A stretch of 30,025 nt of DNA. Source: AB-629-J13 sp964496365 (GTDB lineage: Bacteria > Fidelibacterota > Marinisomatia > Marinisomatales > AB-629-J13). Below the pieces are notes generated by a model. It ran no database searches. It worked only from the letters and a program-made list of their open reading frames with translations, and was not told where the DNA came from. Below are positions 16,073-24,444 of the stretch, one piece after another. Positions within the stretch are counted from its first letter, which is position 1, and every line of letters begins with the position of its first letter. Made by a program: the position numbers and the translations under genes. The DNA is taken from assembly GCA_964496365.1 (NCBI GenBank), contig CAZBZK010000014.1, forward strand, positions 1-30,025, written 5' to 3'.

Positions 16073-16172
16073 NNNNNNNNNNNNNNNNNNNNNNNNNNNN
16101 NNNNNNNNNNNNNNNNNNNNNNNNNNNNNNNNNNNNNNNNNNNNNNNNNNNNNNNNNNNNNNNNNNNNNNNN
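16073..16172. other. Scaffold gap of 100 N
   Basis: Exactly 100 N separate the argS and marC fragments, a conventional placeholder for an unknown gap length. The missing parts of the two proteins (about 100 residues of ArgS and about 50 of MarC) suggest a true gap nearer 400-500 bp. Confidence 0.97.
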
Positions 16173-17578
16173 AATTGGTATAAAGATTTTATAAGCTCAA
16201 TTTCTGATTTATGAATTAATAAGGTTGAATCAAAATTCGGAGCGTGAGTCATCCCACTTTTTTCGGCATATCTAATTGTGTTGCAAATTCTAGCATGGGC
16301 ATATTGTAAATAGTAAACCGGATTTTTTTCCGATTGGTCTTTAGCCAAATCCAAGTCAAAATTCAAATGGCTGTTCATACTTCGCATGATAAAAAAATAT
16401 CGGACAACGTCTTTTTCCAATTGGTCAATCAATTCTTGCAATGTAACAAATTCTGCTTTTCGAGTGGACATTTTCACTTTTATTCCGCTTTTAATCAATG
16501 TAACAAATTGGTGAATACAAACTTTTACTTTTTCGGTATTATAACCCAACGCTTTTAAGGCCGCTAATACATCAGGAAACGTATCCACATGGTCAGCACC
16601 AAAAATATCAATAATGAGGTCAAAATTTCGTTCGAATTTATTTTGGTGATATGCTGTATCCGGTAGTCGGTAAGTTGGCTCTCCCGTACTTTTTATGTAA
16701 ACTCTATCTTGGCTTTTTCCAACAGCCGATGCTCGAAACCATGTGGCACCATCTTTTTCATAAATTAATTCTTTTTTCTTTAAATCGTTGAGGATTGTTT
16801 CAATTGCACGGGAATCGTAAAAGGATTTTTCATTCACGAACGAATTATGCTGAACCCCCAGATTTTGAAGCGTTTTTTTAATATCCTTGAAAATCGATTC
16901 CTCAGCTTCCTGTCTAAAAATCGGATTATCAGCTGTTAATTTTTTTCCATTTGAGGTTAAAATATCTTTAGCAATTTCTCGTATATACTCTCCTTTATAT
17001 CCGTCTTCCGGAAATTTGACATCAAGATTTAATTCTTGAAAATAACGAGCGGACACCGACTCAGACAACAATCTCATTTGACGTCCAGCATCATTAAAAT
17101 AGTATTCTCGTGTAATGTTATAACCATGCCATTCCAAAATATTTGAAATCGTATCTCCTAAAACTGCTTGGCGTCCATGTCCAACCGTTAATGGACCAGT
17201 GGGATTTGCACTTACAAACTCAACGTTTGCGTTTTTTTGTTTTCCAGTCGTGGTTTTCCCAAATTCATTTTTACTTTTTAAAAACCGAACTAAAAATGCT
17301 TGGTAATATTGTGGAGAGCCAGAGAAATTAATAAATCCCGGTGGGGTTACGTTTATGTGAGAAATCCAATCCACGTTGATGTGGAGTTTTTCCTTAATAA
17401 TTTCGGCTAGATGAATTGGATTTTGCCCAACTTCTTTTGCGAGTACTAAAGGAATATTACATGAATAATCACCAAAGTCCGGATTTTTCGGACGTTCAAT
17501 ATTAATGGTTTTTTGAGGAAAATCACATTCCGAAAGTGCTTCGGATAATGCTTCAAATAGATGGGCTTTCAGGTTCAT
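16173..17578 (-). CDS. argS: Arginyl-tRNA synthetase, N-terminal 468 residues (cut by scaffold gap)
   Basis: This cytoplasmic class I synthetase charges tRNA-Arg. The N-terminal Add-1 domain (about 1-100, with NPDFGDYSCNIP) is followed by the catalytic Rossmann domain with VSANPTGPLTVGHGRQAV, where the HIGH-type motif reads TVGH, and the KMSKS-type motif KMSTRKAE. VEFVSANPTG and FNDAGRQ are family blocks. The DALR anticodon-binding domain is just beginning when the sequence enters the N-run, so about 100 C-terminal residues are missing. The start is ATG 17578, inside the last 26 nt of rsfS, implying coupled translation. The Thr in place of the first His of the HIGH-type motif is the only unusual residue I see. 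Confidence 0.95.
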
Positions 17579-17909
17579 CTGTTAGGGTCCATGTCGGAGC
17601 GTCAGCCCATAATTTATCCAATGAATAGTAATCACGTTCGGTGGTTCGAAAAATATGAATAACCACGTCAATGTAATCTAAAAGCACCCAATAACGATGT
17701 TCATATCCTTCCGTTTTCCATGGTTTGTGAGGTGTTCCTTTCCTTACTGCATCGGCGATAGCTTTGACCTGGATATCAGTATCTGCAGAACAAATAAGAA
17801 AGTAATCAGTTACATTGGATACATTCCGGACATCAATGGCTTTTACATTTTCTGCTTTTTTGGATAGAACCAATTGACCAGCGATATCCAATATTTCCCG
17901 GGAATTCAA
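17553..17909 (-). CDS. rsfS: Ribosomal silencing factor RsfS (Iojap/YbeB)
   Basis: The 118-aa protein spans the whole RsfS domain. Landmarks are AIDVRNVSNVTDYFLICSA, then the GYEHRYWVLLDYIDVVIHIF block (about 68-87) with YWVLLDY replacing the common W-x-L-x-D-x-G-D, and RDYYSLDKLWADAP at the C-terminal end. RsfS binds ribosomal protein uL14 and blocks subunit joining, lowering translation when nutrients are scarce. The start must be TTG 17909, since there is no ATG in the N-terminal part and the domain begins right there. It overlaps argS by 26 nt and follows the LytR_C gene by 15 nt. Confidence 0.92.
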   Translation of the reverse strand: MNSREILDIAGQLVLSKKAENVKAIDVRNVSNVTDYFLICSADTDIQVKAIADAVRKGTPHKPWKTEGYEHRYWVLLDYIDVVIHIFRTTERDYYSLDKLWADAPTWTLTDEPESPSI

Positions 17910-17924
17910 AAAAACAAACTAAAT

Positions 17925-18506
17925 TCAGTATTGAATTTCTAAAAAGTCCATCACGGGCTTAATGGACGAATAATCACTGCCGATTATCACCGTTAAATCC
18001 ACATTCGAGTTAGAATCAGGTTCATTTAGAATATGATTTTTATCCTTAATATCAAACCCTAACAAAGACACCACTTTACTTAATATTTGAATATTTCCGG
18101 TTCGTGAAATAACCAATGTGTTCGTATAATTATAGTGGTCTGCATCGTCCGAAATTAAAACGTCGATTTTATTTTCACGAAAAAATCCGGAAAAAGAACC
18201 TGCCATTCCTTTTACACCACACCCATTTAAGACTTCTATTGGAAACTTACTCATAGGGTCATCTTGGTAAATAGTCGTGAGTGGAGGAGGATCTGTTGTG
18301 GGCGGAAAGGTAATTTCGAACGGTTTTCCATTGTGAAGTTGTTTATTTGAAAATGAGTAAATGAACACACCGATGAACACAGTCAAAATAAATATTATAG
18401 AATTTAAGAATATATTTTTCACGGTTGATTTATCCTTATTTCGGGGTTTTACCTTGATGGATTTTTTCTGAGTATCAAGCCCGAAATATGACGACAATTT
18501 ACTCAA
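17925..18506 (-). CDS. Membrane-anchored LytR C-terminal domain protein
   Basis: The 193-aa protein has a basic cytoplasmic N-terminus (1-30), one membrane helix (about 31-50, LNSIIFILTVFIGVFIYSF), a Pro-rich linker (about 65-80) and a C-terminal LytR_C domain starting FPIEVLNGCGVKGMA and ending DLTVIIGSDY. LytR_C domains occur alone or attached to LCP enzymes and are thought to act in the cell envelope; the catalytic LCP domain is absent. The start is TTG 18506, overlapping the upstream stop (TTGA). The neighbours rsfS and argS make this a housekeeping operon member and not part of a cell-wall cluster. Confidence 0.82.
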   Translation of the reverse strand: MSKLSSYFGLDTQKKSIKVKPRNKDKSTVKNIFLNSIIFILTVFIGVFIYSFSNKQLHNGKPFEITFPPTTDPPPLTTIYQDDPMSKFPIEVLNGCGVKGMAGSFSGFFRENKIDVLISDDADHYNYTNTLVISRTGNIQILSKVVSLLGFDIKDKNHILNEPDSNSNVDLTVIIGSDYSSIKPVMDFLEIQY

Positions 18507-18943
18507 TAGGTTTTATCCAAGGAAAAAGGGTATAGTGAACTTCCCAATCCAATGGGATGTTTTTGAATTGAAAAATGAAATATTGAATGCTCCCAGGGTT
18601 GATAGGACAAGGTCAAGTCGTAACCGATTTCTGATAATTGTTGAAAGGTCCCGGGCATTTGATACAATGTAAAATTTGACTGAAGTAATACATTTGGTTT
18701 AAACAAATAGGATAAAGAATTTGTATAACTTCCCATTTGCACAGTTTTTCCTCCAATGGAACTGACACTTAAATTAAAACCGTGATTTATGTTTAGATGG
18801 TCTGGAGAAAAAAGTGTCGAAGGAGAAGTAACCATTCCAAGTGAAGGAAGTGAATGTAATTTCTCTACATCTATTTTATATTGACAAAATATGAGACTCC
18901 CAGCACTCAAAATAACGAGGATATGATTTAAAAAGTGTTTCAT
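18503..18943 (-). CDS. Secreted small beta-rich protein, possible outer-membrane or periplasmic protein
   Basis: The 146-aa protein starts with a Sec-type signal peptide (MKHFLNHILVILSAGSLIFC, about 1-20). The Cys at 20 lies in LIFCQ, so a lipoprotein cannot be excluded. The mature part is rich in Ser, Tyr and alternating hydrophobic residues with repeated strand-like segments (GFNLSVSSIGG, SLSYLFKPNVLLQSNFTLYQ, YDLTLSYQPW), as in outer-membrane beta-strand proteins, but is too short for a full barrel. I do not recognise a named family. It lies 56 nt downstream of mnmA and overlaps the LytR_C gene by 4 nt. Confidence 0.7.
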   Translation of the reverse strand: MKHFLNHILVILSAGSLIFCQYKIDVEKLHSLPSLGMVTSPSTLFSPDHLNINHGFNLSVSSIGGKTVQMGSYTNSLSYLFKPNVLLQSNFTLYQMPGTFQQLSEIGYDLTLSYQPWEHSIFHFSIQKHPIGLGSSLYPFSLDKTY

Positions 18944-18999
18944 TTCAAGAGTGGAAACTACAAAAGATTATAAAAAGAAAATAAATTGAAACGCTATTT

Positions 19000-20076
19000 T
19001 CACAATTTTTCTTCAATTATACCTCCTCCCAAACAAATGTCTCCCGAAAAAAACACAATGGATTGCCCTGGAGTAATTGCAAATTGATCTTCTTCAAACG
19101 TAACTGTATAGGAATAATCGCAATTTTGGGTTAGAGAACACACTTGATCTTTTTGTCGATACCGAATTTTAGCTGAATATAATTTATTCTTTTCAGGGGG
19201 ATTTCCACTAATCCAATGAAGATTATCAGCCAGAAGTTTTTGAGAAAATAAAAGTGGATGATCATGCCCTTGAACGATAACCAATTCATTCGAATCTAAT
19301 TTTTTTTCTGCTACATACCATGGAGATTCCTGATTTCCAAATCCTCCACCTACCCCGATTCCTTTCCGTTGTCCAATTGTATAAAACATGAGTCCTCCAT
19401 GTTCCCCCACTAAATTACCATCCTCTGTTACAATGTTACCGGGATTTTCAGGTATAAATTCCCTTAAAAATTTTGGAAAATTTCTTTCACCGATAAAACA
19501 AATTCCGGTACTATCTTTTTTTTTGGAGGTTATTAATTTTGCATTTTCAGCCCGTTTTCTCACCTCTGTTTTTTCTAGGTTTCCCAATGGGAAAATAGTA
19601 TGCGAAAGTGCCCACTGATTCATGGTATATAGAAAATAACTTTGATCTTTTTGTTTATCCTGTCCTTTTAATAAAGAGAAATATTCATTAGAATAGGTTA
19701 TATTTGCGTAATGGCCGGTGGCGATCATATCTGCACCGAGCGACAGTGCATAGTCTAAAAACAGATTAAATTTGATTTCCTTGTTACATAAAATATCAGG
19801 ATTAGGAGTTCGTCCACATTTTTCTTCAGCTAAAAAGTGAGAAAAAACCCGATCTCTATACTCATCACAAAAATTAACAGTATGAAGCGGGATATTCAAC
19901 CTATCGCATACTCTCAATGCATCTTTGTAATCTTGTTCTGCTGGACATTGTTCACTATCGTCCTCCCAATTTTTCATGAATACACATTCAATTTCAAATC
20001 CTTGTTCCTTTAATATCAGGGCAGTTACCGAACTATCCACTCCTCCGCTCATCCCCACAATGATTCGTTTAGACAT
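19000..20076 (-). CDS. mnmA: tRNA-specific 2-thiouridylase MnmA
   Basis: The 358-aa cytoplasmic enzyme inserts sulfur at U34 of tRNA-Lys, -Glu and -Gln. The N-terminal PP-loop ATP site is SGGVDSS (10-16). The catalytic cysteines are C97 (LCNKEIKF) and C193 (TGICFIGER), both present. ATGHYA (119-124) and YTIGQRKGIG are further signature blocks, and the C-terminal beta-barrel domain is complete. The length is typical. It starts at ATG 20076, directly after the TAA of the cysteine desulfurase gene (0 nt between), so sulfur donor and thiolase are co-expressed. Confidence 0.96.
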   Translation of the reverse strand: MSKRIIVGMSGGVDSSVTALILKEQGFEIECVFMKNWEDDSEQCPAEQDYKDALRVCDRLNIPLHTVNFCDEYRDRVFSHFLAEEKCGRTPNPDILCNKEIKFNLFLDYALSLGADMIATGHYANITYSNEYFSLLKGQDKQKDQSYFLYTMNQWALSHTIFPLGNLEKTEVRKRAENAKLITSKKKDSTGICFIGERNFPKFLREFIPENPGNIVTEDGNLVGEHGGLMFYTIGQRKGIGVGGGFGNQESPWYVAEKKLDSNELVIVQGHDHPLLFSQKLLADNLHWISGNPPEKNKLYSAKIRYRQKDQVCSLTQNCDYSYTVTFEEDQFAITPGQSIVFFSGDICLGGGIIEEKL

Positions 20077-21195
20077 TTATGATTTTTTCGTTACAATTTC
20101 CGAAATTGCGTTTGCTAATTCAATGGTTTCATTTTCTGAATTACCCTTACCAAAACTTATCCTCAACGTCCGGAGATTTAATACATTACTCAATCCAATT
20201 GCTTTTAATACATGGGATGGTTTTACCGATCCTGATGAACAGGCAGACCCACTTGAAACCGCCATGCCTCTACGACTTAATCCGATAATGAGTTTACTGC
20301 TGTCAATAGTAGGAAATGTTACACTTACGACCCCGGGAAGCTGTTCAGCAAAGGTATTGACTTTAAATTGTTTCATCTGCTGTTTTAGAGTTGAAATAAA
20401 TAATTGTTCCAAATTATTCAAATGTGTTTGAGCATTTTTTAAGTTAGATTTGGCAATTTCAGCAGCCATCCCCATTCCTGCAATTCCAGAAACATTTTCA
20501 GTTCCAGCTCGAATATTTCTTTCTTGACCACCACCGATAATTAAGGATCTCAATTTTGAATTATCTTTTAAAAATAAAGCTCCCACACCTTTTGGTCCGT
20601 AAAATTTATGAGCGGAAAATGACATGAAGTCTATACCCAATTCATGGACATTCACTGGAATTTTTCCAACGGCTTGAACCCCATCACTATGGAAGGGGAT
20701 TCCAAAGTTTTTGGCGATTTCAGAAATTTCTCTTATGGGTTGAATGACACCTATTTCATTATTGGCATACATAACAGAAATAAACCCAGTATTTTCCCTA
20801 ATTGCATTCTGAATGTCTGTTGGGTTTACTCTTCCCGATTTACCGACCTTTAGAATAGTGGTCTCGATCTTAAATTGTTTTAGGCGGGTTAATACATTTA
20901 AAATTGCAGGGTGCTCAATTTCTGTGGTAATAACATGTTTTTTAGAGCTATACAATAAATCATATAAAACAAGATTGTTGGATTCCGTTCCTCCACCGGT
21001 AAAGATGATCTCAAAAGGTAAACAACCTACTGCCTCCGCCATTTGGCTCCGTGCTAACTCAATGATGGATCTTGATTTTTGTCCATATTTATGAGTACTG
21101 CTTGGATTTCCAAAATATTCGGAATCTGTTTTTTGAACAACCTCCAACACTTTGGGGTGAAGAGGTGTGGTAGCACAATGATCAAAATAATACAT
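20077..21195 (-). CDS. Cysteine desulfurase (NifS/IscS family)
   Basis: The 372-aa PLP enzyme releases sulfur from L-cysteine as an enzyme-bound persulfide. FDHCATTPLHP is the N-terminal block, HSDGVQAVGK carries the PLP-contacting Asp, K197 in SAHKFYGPKG forms the Schiff base, and C319 in SSGSACSSG is the persulfide cysteine on the flexible loop. The short SSGSACSSG loop and the length fit group I (IscS/NifS-like) enzymes. Its abutment with mnmA suggests that it feeds tRNA thiolation; it could also serve Fe-S clusters, which the radical SAM enzymes in this window would need. No iscU gene is nearby, so I give no symbol. Confidence 0.94.
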   Translation of the reverse strand: MYYFDHCATTPLHPKVLEVVQKTDSEYFGNPSSTHKYGQKSRSIIELARSQMAEAVGCLPFEIIFTGGGTESNNLVLYDLLYSSKKHVITTEIEHPAILNVLTRLKQFKIETTILKVGKSGRVNPTDIQNAIRENTGFISVMYANNEIGVIQPIREISEIAKNFGIPFHSDGVQAVGKIPVNVHELGIDFMSFSAHKFYGPKGVGALFLKDNSKLRSLIIGGGQERNIRAGTENVSGIAGMGMAAEIAKSNLKNAQTHLNNLEQLFISTLKQQMKQFKVNTFAEQLPGVVSVTFPTIDSSKLIIGLSRRGMAVSSGSACSSGSVKPSHVLKAIGLSNVLNLRTLRISFGKGNSENETIELANAISEIVTKKS

Positions 21196-21227
21196 CGGCG
21201 TTATGGAAAGGTATGTGATTAAAAAAT

Positions 21228-22001
21228 TTAGATATCGTTTCGAATAGAAGCGAATTTAAGTGTGTTTTGCAGATTTTTATAGAAAGGTGGTTTTCTTTCT
21301 TCTAACTGCTGAATGGTTTTTTCCGTATCGTAGTCATAACGAATTACATCCCATTTAAATGAATCTCCTACCGTCAAAAAAGCAACGGAACCACATCTGT
21401 TTTTATCGAAAGGTATTCCGGTTGCTCCAGGGCATAATATCAACAATTCTTCTGCTTCATCATAACGAGGAATATGAGTATGTCCATGAATAAAAACAAA
21501 TTGGGTCAATTCCGAATTTTTTGCGATTACGTGATTTTTCCAATTTAATGCCTCTTCTATCGTTGGAGGCAAATCATCCCGTTGATACCATGCATGAGTA
21601 AATTCTACCAACGTACCTCCTATAACCTCACGATGTGCTACATGCATGGTTTTAATAAATTCTACTCCTCTCTGACCAACATGTTCGCCTGCCCACTTTA
21701 TATTTTCGACAATTTCTTGGCAAATAGGATCGTCAGGGTTCATTCCTTCCAAAGAAGGCATTTCATTTTCCCAAAGTTTCTCAAGAATGTAACGGTCGTG
21801 ATTCCCTCGAATAAAAATGCAATTCTTTATCGAGGTTAATAGATCCAGAGCCCCTTCTGGGTCAGGTCCAAGGGGGAAACAATCTCCTAAACAAATAATT
21901 TGATCAACGCCATCTCTTTCTTCAATGATGGAAAGAGCCGTTTTCAGCGATTCTGTATTGGAGTGAATATCCGTGATTATCGCAAATGTCTTTTTGCACA
22001 T
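21228..22001 (-). CDS. Calcineurin-like metallophosphoesterase
   Basis: The protein has about 257 residues from ATG 22001; upstream in-frame codons could extend it to TTG 22094, but the fold begins at once with FAIITDIHSN. Motifs in order are DIHSN, CLGDCFPLGPDPEG, FIRGNHDRYI, FTHAWY and FIHGHTHIPR, the metal-binding set of the two-metal calcineurin-like phosphoesterases. Members of this branch include YfcE-like phosphodiesterases and symmetrical nucleotide hydrolases; the substrate cannot be fixed. It sits 32 nt upstream of the cysteine desulfurase gene and heads the minus-strand operon. The 91-nt extension to TTG 22094 encodes a Trp/Tyr-rich segment with no homology that I recognise. Confidence 0.88.
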   Translation of the reverse strand: MCKKTFAIITDIHSNTESLKTALSIIEERDGVDQIICLGDCFPLGPDPEGALDLLTSIKNCIFIRGNHDRYILEKLWENEMPSLEGMNPDDPICQEIVENIKWAGEHVGQRGVEFIKTMHVAHREVIGGTLVEFTHAWYQRDDLPPTIEEALNWKNHVIAKNSELTQFVFIHGHTHIPRYDEAEELLILCPGATGIPFDKNRCGSVAFLTVGDSFKWDVIRYDYDTEKTIQQLEERKPPFYKNLQNTLKFASIRNDI

Positions 22002-22142
22002 GAGAAATAAATTAAATATTTTCGGATTCATTCTGCAAGAATCAAATAAATAATAAAGTGGAACCCATCTGTTCTCATAAAAAATTGGTTTCAATTAGAA
22101 TTAGGATGAATGGTAACCTGATTAGTTCGTTAATCCAATATA

Positions 22143-22162
22143 AACATGAAAATAATCATGTT
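22143..22162. promoter_or_regulatory. Inverted repeat between divergent genes
   Basis: AACATGA and TCATGTT form a perfect 7-bp inverted repeat with a 6-nt AT spacer. It lies between the divergent phosphoesterase and PfkB-kinase genes and has no T-tract, so an operator is more likely than a terminator. No regulator is adjacent. Confidence 0.35.
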
Positions 22163-22181
22163 GCATTGCATTATGTATAAC

Positions 22182-22211
22182 TTAATGTGAATTTCGTAGG
22201 AAATATATAAT
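22182..22211 (+). promoter_or_regulatory. Possible promoter of the PfkB-family kinase gene
   Basis: A perfect TATAAT at 22206-22211 is preceded at 18 nt by a weak TTAATG. It would give a leader of about 80 nt before ATG 22298. AT-rich sequence makes chance matches likely. Confidence 0.35.
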
Positions 22212-22297
22212 GTAAAACGTCGGTTTTCATTTGGGTTTAGAAATCATTGATTCCTTAGTTTGAAGGGAATGGTATTTTTCCATTAATTTTAGTGCTC

Positions 22298-23191
22298 ATG
22301 TCTGCTCAATCTATAGCCATTGTAGGCTCAGTTGCATTGGATACAATTAAAACACCTAACGATCACCGGGAGGATTTGATTGGAGGTTCCGCAACGTATG
22401 CAACTGTGTCTGCAGGAAAATCCTGTTCTGTTTATCCTGTGGGAATTGTTGGAAATGATTTTCCTTCTCAGGGATTTGATATTTTCAGGAAATATTCCGA
22501 AAATTTGGTTGATTTGCAAATTGGAAATGGTTCTACATTTAGATGGGGTGGAAAATATAGCGAGTCTTTGGATGATAGAGAAACATTATTCACAGAATTA
22601 GGTGTTTTTGAAACATTCTCACCCAAACTGTCAAGTGCTTCTAAAAATGTTGATTATTTATTTCTTGCCAACATTCATCCTGCACTCCAACTTTCTGTAA
22701 TGGCACAAATGGAAGGGAATCCCGTTATAGTAGTGGACACAATGAATTTATGGATTGAGACCACAAATGAGTTGCTAAAAGACGTCATAAAAAAATGTCA
22801 TATTTTGTTGTTAAACGATAGCGAAGCAAGACTGATGACAGGCAAAAAAAAGATTGCAGATGCCGCAGAGAAATTATTATCGATGGGACCTGAAAAAGTC
22901 ATTATTAAGAGAGGGTCAAAAGGCTGTGACCTATTTACACCATTAATTTCAATTTCTGTGGGAGTATTTCCGATAAAAAATGTAATAGACACCACTGGAG
23001 CAGGTGATACTTTTGGAGGAGGGTATATCGCAGGATTGGCGACGGGAATGTCAGAGGTGGATTCTCTTATTCAAGGATCTGCATTAGCCTCTGTCTGTGT
23101 AGAAGATTTCGGTGTCCAGTCTTTATTAACACTAACTCAAGAAGAGTTAATTCATCGATGCAATTTTATTTCGAAATCGGTTAGTTCTTGA
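22298..23191 (+). CDS. PfkB-family carbohydrate kinase
   Basis: The protein has about 297 residues from ATG 22298; a GTG at 22292 would add two. It is a ribokinase-fold sugar or nucleoside kinase. The N-terminal block AIVGSVALDTIKTP and GGSATYATVSAG form the substrate site, ILLLNDSEARLMTG is the middle signature, and DTTGAGDTFGGGYIAGLA is the PfkB signature 2 with the catalytic Asp in GAGD. Length and layout are normal. The D-T-I-K-T-P ... GGSATY start is shared with bacterial adenosine/ribokinase-like members, so nucleoside or sugar are both possible substrates. It is followed 47 nt later by the TPR lipoprotein gene. Confidence 0.88.
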   Translation: MSAQSIAIVGSVALDTIKTPNDHREDLIGGSATYATVSAGKSCSVYPVGIVGNDFPSQGFDIFRKYSENLVDLQIGNGSTFRWGGKYSESLDDRETLFTELGVFETFSPKLSSASKNVDYLFLANIHPALQLSVMAQMEGNPVIVVDTMNLWIETTNELLKDVIKKCHILLLNDSEARLMTGKKKIADAAEKLLSMGPEKVIIKRGSKGCDLFTPLISISVGVFPIKNVIDTTGAGDTFGGGYIAGLATGMSEVDSLIQGSALASVCVEDFGVQSLLTLTQEELIHRCNFISKSVSS

Positions 23192-23238
23192 ATTAATGAA
23201 AAATCACTTCTAACTTTCAATATCAATTGAGGTATAAA

Positions 23239-24315
23239 ATGTTTTCAAAGTATAAACCAATCTTATTTTTAACTGTCCTTTATCTTGGGTTTTTAGGATG
23301 TGCCAGTGAAGAATTGACATCTGCACGGCTTTACATTCAACAAGAAAATTGGGAAAAAGCTGAAGAATATTTAGTGAAGGCTTTAAAAGTGGAACCAGAT
23401 AATCCTGAAATTCCGTATCAGTTGGGAAAACTAATTTATGCTAAAAGAAAAGATTGGGAAAAAATGAATGAAATGTTTGACCTCGCATTAAATTTGGGAG
23501 AAGAAAAAGTCATATTAGAAGGAGGTACAGTAAAACAATATGTGGAGCAGTCAAGGAGTCAATATTGGGCAAATAGTTTTAATAAAGGGGTGAAGACATT
23601 TAATGAATTCAGAAAACAGTCCGGAGATGAAAGGAATTCCACACTTGAAAAATCAGTATTATCATTTCAGGAAGCTCTCCTTATCGATTCGTCTGAACCT
23701 CAAACATATCCCATCCTTGCCACCTGTTATTATGAATTAGGTAAAGGTGATCTTGCAAAAGATTATGCTGCGAAAGGAGCTGGGTTAGCTGGTGCTGACT
23801 TTGATGCAAATTTTACCGCCGGTCAAATATTTAGTACTTTAGACGATAAAAAAGGTGGGTTAAAATATTTTAAAAAAGCAGTTGAAATTGATCCAACCAA
23901 TAGTAGCGCCATTCGATATTTGGCTCAATCATATTACGATTTAGGTGAAAAAGAAAAATCTATAGATACCTATGTAGTTGCAATTAAAAATGAAACGGAC
24001 AGAACGGTCAAAGCAGATCTTCATTTTAATTTAGGTGTTTTGTATATGCAGGTAGGTAGATTTATGGATGCAGAAGATAATTTTATGTTGGCATTTGATA
24101 TGAACCCGGATGATATAGAAGCATTGGTGGGCATGGCACAGACATTTGAAACAGCTGAAAAATGGTCCCGCTCAGAAAAATTTTATAAAGAACTAATATT
24201 TTTAGAACCGGATAATCCCGAACATTACAAAGGAATGGCTCGAATCCTTCTCAAGCAAGGGAAAAAAGACGAGTCTGAATACTATTATAATAAATCAAAA
24301 CGGGTTGGCTCTTAA
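23239..24315 (+). CDS. TPR-repeat lipoprotein
   Basis: The protein has 358 residues. The start is ATG 23239 because GAGGT sits 5-6 nt upstream; the in-frame TTG at 23227 overlaps that site. A lipoprotein signal (KPILFLTVLYLGFLGC, acylated Cys 21) is followed by about six to seven TPR units from residue 30 to the end, with phrases such as AEEYLVKALKVEPDNPEIPY, GGLKYFKKAVEIDPTNSSAI and AEDNFMLAFDMNPDDIEAL. It is thus an envelope-anchored protein-interaction scaffold. Such proteins often assist outer-membrane or secretion assemblies; no partner is encoded beside it. Confidence 0.9.
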   Translation: MFSKYKPILFLTVLYLGFLGCASEELTSARLYIQQENWEKAEEYLVKALKVEPDNPEIPYQLGKLIYAKRKDWEKMNEMFDLALNLGEEKVILEGGTVKQYVEQSRSQYWANSFNKGVKTFNEFRKQSGDERNSTLEKSVLSFQEALLIDSSEPQTYPILATCYYELGKGDLAKDYAAKGAGLAGADFDANFTAGQIFSTLDDKKGGLKYFKKAVEIDPTNSSAIRYLAQSYYDLGEKEKSIDTYVVAIKNETDRTVKADLHFNLGVLYMQVGRFMDAEDNFMLAFDMNPDDIEALVGMAQTFETAEKWSRSEKFYKELIFLEPDNPEHYKGMARILLKQGKKDESEYYYNKSKRVGS

Positions 24316-24444
24316 CCTACTTGATTTGTCTTCTTAAATACCAAACTCACACATAGCAGATTAGAAAATAACAGGGTTACGTTTTATAATAACCGTAATT
24401 AATTTCCTGTTGTGCCTGTTAGTTTTATGGAGTGAGTTAGATTA

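Noticed and set aside
15602..17578. A single 658-residue ArgS-membrane protein
   Set aside because: The frame runs through 100 N; the two sides match separate known families, so it is treated as two partial genes.
16173..17578. Thr in place of the first His of the ArgS HIGH-type motif (TVGH) as a loss of function
   Set aside because: The rest of the catalytic domain is intact and this position varies among bacterial ArgRS, so I do not read it as damage.
19976..20431. 151-codon plus-strand frame over mnmA and the cysteine desulfurase
   Set aside because: Both opposite-strand genes are complete and strongly conserved; this frame shows no family match.
24316..24444. Inverted repeats (AACAGG/CCTGTT with an inner GTTACG/CGTAA) between the convergent TPR and DUF58 genes as a bidirectional terminator
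   Set aside because: The stem is interrupted and no T-tract follows on either strand.
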